A DNA stretch of 11,468 nt from an uncultured Clostridia bacterium (GTDB lineage: Bacteria > Bacillota > Clostridia > Oscillospirales > CAG-272), in contig CAJGDZ010000042.1 in the NCBI GenBank assembly GCA_904502055.1, positions 1 through 11,468 of the forward strand. Reading direction: 5' to 3'. Shown piece by piece: positions 1-5,494 of this stretch. The notes below the pieces were generated by a model. That model did no database searches, had not been told where the DNA came from, and worked only from the letters and a program-made list of their open reading frames with translations. Numbering within the stretch: position 1 is the first letter of the stretch; each line of letters begins with the position of its first letter. The position numbers and the translations under genes are program-made.

Positions 1-18
1 ATAATATAAAATGTTCTC

Positions 19-103
19 GCGGGAGTGGCGGAACTGGCAGACGCGCACGTTTGAGGGGCGTGTGGTTTTCACCGTACGGGTTCAATTCCCGTTTCCCGCA
101 CCA
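19..103 (+). tRNA. tRNA-Leu, anticodon GAG, CCA encoded
   Basis: This is a class II (long variable arm) leucine tRNA that reads CUC and CUU codons. The acceptor stem pairs GCGGGAG (19-25) with TTCCCGC (93-99), followed by discriminator A100 and an encoded CCA at 101-103. The anticodon stem is CACGT (46-50) with GCGTG (58-62); the loop TTGAGGG (51-57) places GAG at 53-55. A short variable-arm hairpin (GGT-TTTC-ACC) precedes a T arm of ACGGG, loop TTCAATT and CCCGT. An A/T-rich TATAAA-like box at 5-10 could be its -10 element, but the rest of the promoter lies outside the window. Fold and leucine-type architecture are read directly from the sequence. Confidence 0.95.
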
Positions 104-139
104 AAGCATCCTGCACCTTGTGCAGGATGCTTTATTTTT
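103..139 (+). terminator. Intrinsic terminator after tRNA-Leu
   Basis: A perfect 14-bp stem (103-116 with 120-133, loop CTT) is followed by TTTATTTTT. The last base of the tRNA CCA end is also the first base of the stem, so the terminator abuts the mature tRNA. It lies between the tRNA and the acetyltransferase start codon at 156. Confidence 0.9.
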
Positions 140-155
140 CATTGGGGAGAAATCT

Positions 156-1220
156 ATGAGGCTTACCGTTACACCGAAACGAAGAAATGAATACGTGACC
201 ACCTACCGTTATCGACAAATGGACGAAACAAGCGGCATCTGTGCCTCCACGGCGCTGATCTGCATTCGCAGTACACGTTTTGGCAGCGGCTTTGTCCCTA
301 CAATGACGGTGGCAGATGTCCAAACACTCCCCGAATACCGAAACCGCGGCCTTGTGCGTGAAATGCTGGAAACAGCACACCAAAAAGCGCGTGAATACGG
401 CGCTCTCATCGCACTTCTTCACCCCTTTTCCTTTGATTTTTACCGAAAGTTCGGGTATGAACGGGTTTCGAATACCGTAAGTGCCACGCTTCCCATTTCA
501 GCATTGAATATTTTTACCGCGCGCGCTTCACTTGTACCGCTCGAGGAAAAATATCACGGGGATCTCCTCGCGCATTTCCGTGCTTTTTCGCAAAATCGAA
601 ATCTGATGTTTGATCGATATAACATTGCCTCCTTTTTAAAGAAAAAGGAAGAAACGCTCATTTTTGTTTATCGTGAAACACTCCTAGGCTATATTTCGAT
701 AAAAAAAGACATCGAACAAAAAAGTATAACCGTAACCGAAATGGCATTTTCAGACACAGATGCCCTCACCACCCTCCTTGCCCATTTGAAAAGCTATTCC
801 AATGAGTTTGATACCGTTTGCTTTGCTGACATTGAGCCCATTCCCGAGCTGTATTCCCTTTTTGATGGTTTGGATGTAAAATATGAGTCACGCGGTGATC
901 TTGCGGCAAGAATTCTGGATACCGAGGGGCTGCTCCGTGCCATAGAATATCCTGTGGAGCGCGGCGAATTTACGCTTCGTGTCATCGATATGCTTCCATG
1001 CGTGGCGGGTGTGTTCAAGGTGATCTATGAAAACAAAAAAGCCACCGTGGAGCGACTTTCCGACTGTGTGGTGGCAGATGTAACGGCAAGCGCTCCGGCT
1101 CTACTGCGCCGTATCTACGGCTGTGACGAAAGCCGAGAGGGCTTTATCCTGCACGGGGATGCCTCAGACTTTTTGCGTGCTTTTCCTAAGAGGATCAACG
1201 GCCTGTTTGAGCATTTTTAA
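156..1220 (+). CDS. Eis-like GNAT N-acetyltransferase
   Basis: A 354-residue protein of the Eis-like branch of the GNAT superfamily, which transfers acetyl groups from acetyl-CoA to amines; the substrate cannot be told from sequence. The acetyl-CoA pyrophosphate-binding segment is PEYRNRGLV (residues 59-67), and the following GALIALLHPFSFDFYRKFGYE (82-102) is the family signature ending the first GNAT fold. A second GNAT-like half and an SCP2-like C-terminal region fill the rest. In characterised Eis, a tyrosine in the RFGY motif and the C-terminal carboxylate act in catalysis; Y101 and the terminal F354 match those positions. The ATG at 156 is chosen over an upstream in-frame start at 51 because 51 lies inside the tRNA and a GGGGAGA ribosome site sits at 144-150. 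The region before PEYR is about 20-30 residues shorter than I expect, so the first strand and helix may be missing. No separate promoter fits between the tRNA terminator and the start. Confidence 0.85.
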   Translation: MRLTVTPKRRNEYVTTYRYRQMDETSGICASTALICIRSTRFGSGFVPTMTVADVQTLPEYRNRGLVREMLETAHQKAREYGALIALLHPFSFDFYRKFGYERVSNTVSATLPISALNIFTARASLVPLEEKYHGDLLAHFRAFSQNRNLMFDRYNIASFLKKKEETLIFVYRETLLGYISIKKDIEQKSITVTEMAFSDTDALTTLLAHLKSYSNEFDTVCFADIEPIPELYSLFDGLDVKYESRGDLAARILDTEGLLRAIEYPVERGEFTLRVIDMLPCVAGVFKVIYENKKATVERLSDCVVADVTASAPALLRRIYGCDESREGFILHGDASDFLRAFPKRINGLFEHF

Positions 1221-1232
1221 AAAGGACATCCC

Positions 1233-1270
1233 AACGGCATATCCCAAAAGAGGTATGCCGTTTTTATTTT
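1233..1270 (+). terminator. Intrinsic terminator after acetyltransferase gene
   Basis: AACGGCATA (1233-1241) pairs with TATGCCGTT (1254-1262) and is followed by a T-rich run to about 1270. It starts 13 bases after the acetyltransferase stop and separates that gene from the promoter at 1334. Confidence 0.85.
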
Positions 1271-1333
1271 TTTCATTTGTCCCCAAAGAAAATGCTTGGT
1301 CGGAAATAAATTTTCAGAAATGATAAAAAGGTA

Positions 1334-1362
1334 TTTACAAGTATTAAAAACTGTGATATAAT
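1334..1362 (+). promoter_or_regulatory. SigA-type promoter for the structured RNA / small protein
   Basis: TTTACA (1334-1339), a 17-base spacer and TATAAT (1357-1362), with a TG two bases ahead of the -10 (extended -10). The expected start point, about 7 bases past the -10, falls at G1369, exactly the first base of the long stem described next. The string TGTGATATAAT is identical to the -10 region of the T-box promoter at 11126-11154. Confidence 0.85.
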
Positions 1363-1368
1363 AATTCT

Positions 1369-1580
1369 GCCAAACAAATTTAATAGTAGAATTATCGGTA
1401 TCTTTTTTCTTTATGGAATAATTATACCCTTTTTCGCCATAATCATTTTTAGAAATCGGTAAAATCGCAACCCCTTTTAAATGATTATGGTGAAGATGCT
1501 ATAATTCTATTTAAATTTGTTTGGCGACAATTGGGGTTTGCGTTTTTCGGTGCGCCGACCCTGGTTGGCGCGCTTTTTAT
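1369..1580 (+). ncRNA. Candidate structured RNA, family not recognised
   Basis: An RNA of about 210 nt is predicted from a promoter, a dense fold and a terminator. The closing stem P1 pairs GCCAAACAAATTTAA (1369-1383) with TTAAATTTGTTTGGC (1511-1525), then, past a small internal loop, TAGAATTAT (1387-1395) with ATAATTCTA (1501-1509): 24 pairs in all. Inside are a hairpin P2 (GGTAT 1397-1401 with ATACC 1424-1428) and a 14-bp stem P3 (1435-1448 with 1479-1492), giving a three-way junction. The P3 loop carries CGCAACCCC (1466-1474), which complements GGGGTT-T-GCG (1533-1542) just 3' of P1 with one bulged T, a plausible pseudoknot. A terminator hairpin follows at 1549-1578. No reading frame of note lies within. 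It could be a free small RNA or a cis-acting leader of the membrane protein at 1608. I do not match it to 6S, SRP, tmRNA, RNase P or a known riboswitch, but I could not run a covariance search. Confidence 0.6.
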
Positions 1581-1586
1581 TTTTAC
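1549..1586 (+). terminator. Intrinsic terminator / possible attenuator
   Basis: GCGCCGACC (1552-1560) pairs with GGTTGGCGC (1563-1571), best drawn as 8 bp with a CCTG loop, and the stem can extend outward by wobble pairs. TTTTTATTTTTT follows. It ends about 20 bases before the ribosome site of the small protein at 1608, so it either ends a free RNA or acts as an attenuator. The P1 3' strand (1519-1526) could pair with 1553-1560 with one mismatch, which would compete with this hairpin. Confidence 0.7.
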
Positions 1587-1607
1587 TTACAAAGGAGTTT
1601 TATCAAA

Positions 1608-1835
1608 ATGCAAAACAAAAATCTTGTTCGCTTCCTTCTTACCTTTTTCCTTGGCTTTATCGGAAGCATCATCATCAACCATTCGGAGCTGAAGCCTGAG
1701 GGCTACACTTGCAGAACACTTGCTTACATTTTCCTTACCGCAATTACGCTTGGAATTTATGGCCTTGTAGCGTCGATATGCAACCTTCCCTTTGATCCTT
1801 CCAAGGGCAAGGTCATCGGTTACAAGAAGGACTAA
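1608..1835 (+). CDS. Small two-helix membrane protein, function unknown
   Basis: A 75-residue hypothetical protein. Two hydrophobic segments are visible, about residues 7-23 (LVRFLLTFFLGFIGSII) and 38-58 (LAYIFLTAITLGIYGLVASIC), joined by a short polar loop with NHSELKPEGY; the C-terminal tail is polar and lysine-rich (NLPFDPSKGKVIGYKKD). This arrangement suggests a helical hairpin in the cytoplasmic membrane. I do not assign a function; similar short proteins in Clostridia seem familiar but I cannot name a family. The ATG at 1608 is chosen because AAAGGAG lies 10 bases upstream, whereas the longer frame from 1521 would start inside the structured RNA and cross its terminator. Expression would depend on the promoter at 1334 and read-through of the terminator at 1549, so the leader may control it. 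Confidence 0.8.
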   Translation: MQNKNLVRFLLTFFLGFIGSIIINHSELKPEGYTCRTLAYIFLTAITLGIYGLVASICNLPFDPSKGKVIGYKKD

Positions 1836-1881
1836 GTACGCTCTTTTCGGATATGCTGTAGACCGAAATATCGGCATATCA

Positions 1882-1925
1882 GCATTCAGGGGCTGAGTCA
1901 TTGACTCAGCCCCTGAATGCTTTTA
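1882..1925 (+). terminator. Strong intrinsic terminator between convergent genes
   Basis: A 19-bp perfect inverted repeat (1882-1900 with 1902-1920) is followed by TTTTATATT. It ends the small membrane protein transcript. The stem begins two bases beyond the stop codon of the GH2 gene read from the other strand, but that side has no U-tract, so termination there would be weak. A weaker imperfect hairpin (GATATG 1850-1855 with CATATC 1875-1880, inner CCGA/TCGG) lies just before it. Confidence 0.9.
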
Positions 1926-3575
1926 TATTGTCATTTTCCGAGCAATGTCGAGCGCGCGATCCTTATCCGGCTTTACCACCTCACGGTCATAAGTCATAAT
2001 ACCGTTGATCTCCTCCTCGACGTCGGAGATCTGTGTATAAATGGTAGCGCAAAGCCCCTTTTCAATGAGGGGGATGACCTCGGTCTCGTAAAGTCTTGCA
2101 AAATCCTCGTTGTATTGCTCAAGCGTTTTGCAATTGCGGTAGCCGTAGGATTTCTTTTCATCGAAAAGATGGTCCTTCACGGCATAACAATACCCGCCAA
2201 ATTCCGAAACGATGATCGGTCTTTTTGCCTTTTTCGGAAACTTTATTTTCTTGAAATAGACGTGTAGGCTCTCCACGTCGCTTTCCGTTTGCCAAAACCA
2301 GCCCGACGTGGCGTCCACAAAGCGACCGTTGTCCCAGCTTTTAACCAGCGCATAAAGGCGGTCAGCCTCAAACTGTCCCCAGCCCTCATTGAAGACCGTC
2401 CAAAGACAGATCGAGGGGTGGTTATACAGATGTTCAACCGTTTCCTTGCTATGTGACACAAAGATCTCCTTTGCCTTTTCGGTGCGCTTCAGATGCTTAT
2501 CATTCAAGCGCTTCCATCCCACCGTCGGCAAGGCGGTGTCTCGGACAAAGGAATAATCGGAGTTATTCACAAAGTCCTGAAAAACGATCATACCCAGGCG
2601 ATCACAATCGAAATAAAAGCATTCCGGCTCGATCTTTATGTGCTTGCGAAGTGTGTTAAAGCCAAGCGATTTTGCGGTTTCAATATCCTTTGTGTATCCG
2701 TCCGGCGTTTTGGGCAGGAAAATGCCGTCTGCAAAATACCCTTGGTCAAGAAGTCCGTGGAAGAAATACGGGCGGCCGTTGAGGCAAAGGCGGCAGATGC
2801 CGCTTACGGTCTTGGTTTCCAACGTGCGGAGTGCAAAATAGGTCTCGACCGAATCCTTATCCGCCGTGATCTTGAGGCGATAAAGATACGGTGTTTCGGG
2901 TGTCCAGAGCTTTTTCTTCTGAGGAATGACCGTAACGGTATTCCCTTCGATGCGAACCTCGCCCTCGTCTCCCAAAAGCTCTGCTATAAGATGCTGCGCC
3001 TCAGTATCCACGGTAACGGTTGCGCTCTCAAGTGTTACATCGGTTTTCAGAGAGCGGATATATTCCTTTGGCACCACCTCAAGCCACACGGTTTGCCAGA
3101 TACCGCTGGTCGGCGTGTACCACATACCGCCGCGGTCAATTCTCTGCTTTCCGTACGGATAATCGTGGTCGAGCGTATCGATCACCTTGACAACAAGCTC
3201 GTTTTGCTCAGTTGTCCACTCGGTGATATCCACCGAAAACGGAAGATAGCCGCCCGCATGCTCAAACACCTTGTTTTCGTTTATATAAATTTCCGCGTGA
3301 TTGTCCACCGCTCCGAAATGAAGCAGAAGTCTGTCGCCGTCCTTAAGCGTGGGAGCGACAAAACAGCGGCGGTAAAAAAGCACGTCCTCCCTACCGATCT
3401 CCCCCTCATATCCCGAAAGTGAGGACTGGGGCGGATACGGCACGAGAATTTTGGCATCGTATTTCTCCGGTGCACCTTCCTCATTACCCACAGCAAAGTC
3501 CCACTCTCCGTTGAGACATACAAAGGAATCGCGCTTCATTTGCGGACGGGGATATAGATTCCACGGAATGCTCAT
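1923..3575 (-). CDS. Cytoplasmic glycoside hydrolase family 2 enzyme
   Basis: A 550-residue retaining beta-glycosidase of family GH2. It has an N-terminal jelly-roll sugar-binding domain (about 10-170, with LNGEWDF at 21-27 and RGGMWYTPTSGIWQTVWLE at 148-166), a short immunoglobulin-like domain (about 172-255) and a TIM barrel (about 258-545). The acid/base is E397 in FNEGWGQ and the nucleophile E458 in SEFGG. It has no signal peptide, so it should act on sugars already imported by the transporter encoded just upstream. It lacks the asparagine-x-lysine motif that marks bacterial beta-glucuronidases; the matching region reads NGIMTYDREVVKP (524-536). A beta-galactosidase, beta-mannosidase or related activity is more likely, but the sugar is not decided. 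The start ATG overlaps the transporter TGA (ATGA), with AGGAG just upstream, so translation is probably coupled. Confidence 0.9.
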   Translation of the reverse strand: MSIPWNLYPRPQMKRDSFVCLNGEWDFAVGNEEGAPEKYDAKILVPYPPQSSLSGYEGEIGREDVLFYRRCFVAPTLKDGDRLLLHFGAVDNHAEIYINENKVFEHAGGYLPFSVDITEWTTEQNELVVKVIDTLDHDYPYGKQRIDRGGMWYTPTSGIWQTVWLEVVPKEYIRSLKTDVTLESATVTVDTEAQHLIAELLGDEGEVRIEGNTVTVIPQKKKLWTPETPYLYRLKITADKDSVETYFALRTLETKTVSGICRLCLNGRPYFFHGLLDQGYFADGIFLPKTPDGYTKDIETAKSLGFNTLRKHIKIEPECFYFDCDRLGMIVFQDFVNNSDYSFVRDTALPTVGWKRLNDKHLKRTEKAKEIFVSHSKETVEHLYNHPSICLWTVFNEGWGQFEADRLYALVKSWDNGRFVDATSGWFWQTESDVESLHVYFKKIKFPKKAKRPIIVSEFGGYCYAVKDHLFDEKKSYGYRNCKTLEQYNEDFARLYETEVIPLIEKGLCATIYTQISDVEEEINGIMTYDREVVKPDKDRALDIARKMTI

Positions 3576-4867
3576 TGGCTTTTCTCCTTTTTTATAAGTC
3601 GCGCAATAGGGATAAGAACAGGCAGGATCACAAGTGCTGCCACAAGTGCCGCCACAAAAATATTTTGGTTGGGAATAAAGGCCTCGGTGCCGTCTGAGCC
3701 GATCACCTTTTGCGCATTAGCCAGCACCTTTTGTCCGATAAACGGGCCGATGATTCCGGGAATGAGTACCTGACCGACAATGCGAAGTCCCTGAAACCTT
3801 CCCGCCTTATTCTCGGGCGTATACTCGCGGATCAGCGCACCGAATACCGCCATTCCGCACAGATAACCACACATCATAAGCAAGGATGCCGCAAAGACGA
3901 GTGCGGTATTCGTAAAGAAGCAGAACAACAGATATCCGACACCGAGCGCCGCAAGCGCAGGAAGAACGGTTTTGAGAAAGCCGAATTTGTCATACAGACG
4001 ACCGTAAAAGAGGGTCGCCACAGCAGCAAGAATCACAGCCGGTGCCATAATAAAAACGTAATTGTCCAGCCTCAGCGCCTCGGTATAATACAAAATAAGG
4101 TACGGCATAAAGATCTGGATCGAAATGCCGAAAACGGCAAATGCGCCGAGCGAAACGTAAAGCGTTTTGTTGTCCTTGATGACCGACGGACGAAAGCCGT
4201 AAAAAATGTTGGCAAAATAGTTTTCACCACCTGCAGTGTCCAGCCTCGGCTCCTTGATGATAAAAAATCCAAGAACACCGATCAGGAGAACAACCGCGCC
4301 CATAATGCCAAAGAAAACCGACCAGGCACGAGGATCGGAATTGTCCATTCCGAGCGTGCTTCCAAAAACAACGAGAATCGCCAGAAGCGGCATCATTGCA
4401 TTGATTCCCTCCGCCGCACCGCGGTTGGTTTGGTCAGTTGAGTCTGTCAACCACGCGTTGAAGCAAGCGTCGTTCGCCGATGAACCGAAGAAGGTCATCA
4501 CACAATCGAGCACGATCACAAAGGTAATGCCGACCGAAGCGGCCGAGGCCGCGGCAGGTATTACCGAGGAAATAACATCCACCCGAAGGAGTGCAAAAGC
4601 CGCAATGGAGATACCCCAAAGAATATATCCGCCCGAAATAAAGATTTTCCGCTTGCCAAGCTTATCCGAAAGCGCACCGATCAAAAGCGTGGTCACCGTG
4701 GCGGCAACGGCGCTGGCCGTGACCATAGCCGCAATGTCCGAGGGGGACGCTGCAAACATCTTATAGATAAAGACGTTGAAATACATATTCTCGATCACCC
4801 ACGCTACCTGCCCGACAAGCGAAAAGACGGTAAGCGCGAGCCAGAATTTTCTGCCAAGCTTATTCAT
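3572..4867 (-). CDS. MFS / GPH-like sugar transporter
   Basis: A 431-residue membrane transporter of the major facilitator superfamily with about 12 predicted helices. The loop between helices 2 and 3 carries the MFS signature GALSDKLGKRK (64-74); TDSTDQTNRGAAEGINAM (141-158) resembles the conserved cytoplasmic loop of glycoside-pentoside-hexuronide and SLC45-type carriers. It should import a sugar or glycoside by cation symport. ATG at 4867 is preferred to a GTG six codons upstream because the ribosome site AAAGAGG lies within those six codons at proper spacing. It overlaps the GH2 gene by 4 bases, so the two form an operon in which the glycosidase hydrolyses what the carrier brings in. No regulator or solute-binding protein is present in the window. 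Confidence 0.88.
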   Translation of the reverse strand: MNKLGRKFWLALTVFSLVGQVAWVIENMYFNVFIYKMFAASPSDIAAMVTASAVAATVTTLLIGALSDKLGKRKIFISGGYILWGISIAAFALLRVDVISSVIPAAASAASVGITFVIVLDCVMTFFGSSANDACFNAWLTDSTDQTNRGAAEGINAMMPLLAILVVFGSTLGMDNSDPRAWSVFFGIMGAVVLLIGVLGFFIIKEPRLDTAGGENYFANIFYGFRPSVIKDNKTLYVSLGAFAVFGISIQIFMPYLILYYTEALRLDNYVFIMAPAVILAAVATLFYGRLYDKFGFLKTVLPALAALGVGYLLFCFFTNTALVFAASLLMMCGYLCGMAVFGALIREYTPENKAGRFQGLRIVGQVLIPGIIGPFIGQKVLANAQKVIGSDGTEAFIPNQNIFVAALVAALVILPVLIPIARLIKKEKSQ

Positions 4868-4902
4868 AAAAACCTCTTTACACACGAAATTTTATTTATT
4901 TT

Positions 4903-4931
4903 ATTATAGCATAATTCCGCCCGTTTGGCAA
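4903..4931 (-). promoter_or_regulatory. SigA-type promoter of the MFS-GH2 operon
   Basis: On the minus strand, TTGCCA (4931-4926), a 17-base spacer and TATAAT (4908-4903), preceded by TGC (extended -10). It lies about 35 bases before the transporter start. I see no clear operator palindrome in 4868-5010. Confidence 0.75.
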
Positions 4932-5011
4932 GGCTTAAGAACCATAAACTAAAACAAGAAAATGCAACATCGACTTCGTTTAATTTGACGCGAATTTTTG
5001 TCCGGCATAAT

Positions 5012-5044
5012 AAAAAACGGGGAACATTATGCTCCCCGCTTTTT
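5012..5044 (-). terminator. Intrinsic terminator ending the aromatic operon
   Basis: CGGGGA (5018-5023) pairs with TCCCCG (5033-5038). On the minus strand the hairpin is followed by TTTTTTA, placing it 4 bases after the ACT gene stop. T residues also follow on the plus strand (5040-5044), so it could act in both directions. Confidence 0.88.
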
Positions 5045-5047
5045 CGG

Positions 5048-5482
5048 TTAAAAGCTACGGTAAAGATTTTCAGCGTGAATGGTGTGAATGCCATTCTCGG
5101 TCAAATGCTTCTCCGCATCCTCAAGATTCTCGGTCTTGATGACCACGATAGCCTTATTGTCCTTCTGTCCGACAAAGGCATACATATATTCAACCGAATG
5201 ATTCCCCGTGTCCAAAACACGAAGAATTGCCGAAAGAGCACCGGGCGTATCGTTCATTTCTACCGCCAAAACCTCGGAGGTCTTGGAGATAACACCCTCA
5301 TCGCGAAGCACGCGCTGGGCAAGTTCGGGTTGGCTGGCAATGATGCGCAAAACACCGAAATCGGTGGTATCTGCAAGAGAAAGCGCACAAATATCCACGC
5401 CGTTCTTGGAAAGTGCATCCAAAATATCAGCAAGCCTTCCCTGCTTATTTTCCACAAATATCGAAAGCTGTTTTACAAACAT
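5048..5482 (-). CDS. Tandem ACT-domain protein
   Basis: A 144-residue protein made of two ACT domains, about residues 3-65 and 71-140. Each begins with the typical beta strand followed by a Gly-containing turn: VENKQGRLADI (10-20) and MNDTPGALSAI (76-86). ACT domains bind amino acids and commonly control enzymes or transcription allosterically; there is no catalytic or DNA-binding part here. Such genes often accompany iorAB and paaK in Clostridia. It is therefore a candidate sensor of aromatic amino acids or aryl acids for the enzymes encoded beside it, but the ligand is inferred. The gene follows paaK by 12 bases, and its AGGAGG site begins within the paaK stop codon (TAAGGAGG), which suggests coupled translation. 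It is the last gene of the operon. Confidence 0.88.
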   Translation of the reverse strand: MFVKQLSIFVENKQGRLADILDALSKNGVDICALSLADTTDFGVLRIIASQPELAQRVLRDEGVISKTSEVLAVEMNDTPGALSAILRVLDTGNHSVEYMYAFVGQKDNKAIVVIKTENLEDAEKHLTENGIHTIHAENLYRSF

Positions 5483-5494
5483 ATCCCTTCCTCC

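Noticed and set aside
51..155. An upstream start at 51 for the acetyltransferase
   Set aside because: It lies inside the tRNA anticodon arm and would translate the tRNA and its terminator.
1369..1525. Reading the 157-bp inverted repeat as a miniature inverted-repeat transposable element
   Set aside because: No target-site duplication is visible at the ends, the promoter start point coincides with the first base of the repeat, and the pseudoknot partner lies outside the repeat; an RNA fold explains more. A repeat-copy search would settle it.
1521..1607. An upstream ATG at 1521 extending the small membrane protein by 29 residues
   Set aside because: It would start inside the closing stem of the RNA and cross the terminator; the ATG at 1608 has the AAAGGAG site.
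2493..3422. A 309-codon plus-strand frame opposite the GH2 gene
   Set aside because: Antisense shadow of a GH2 gene with intact catalytic residues.
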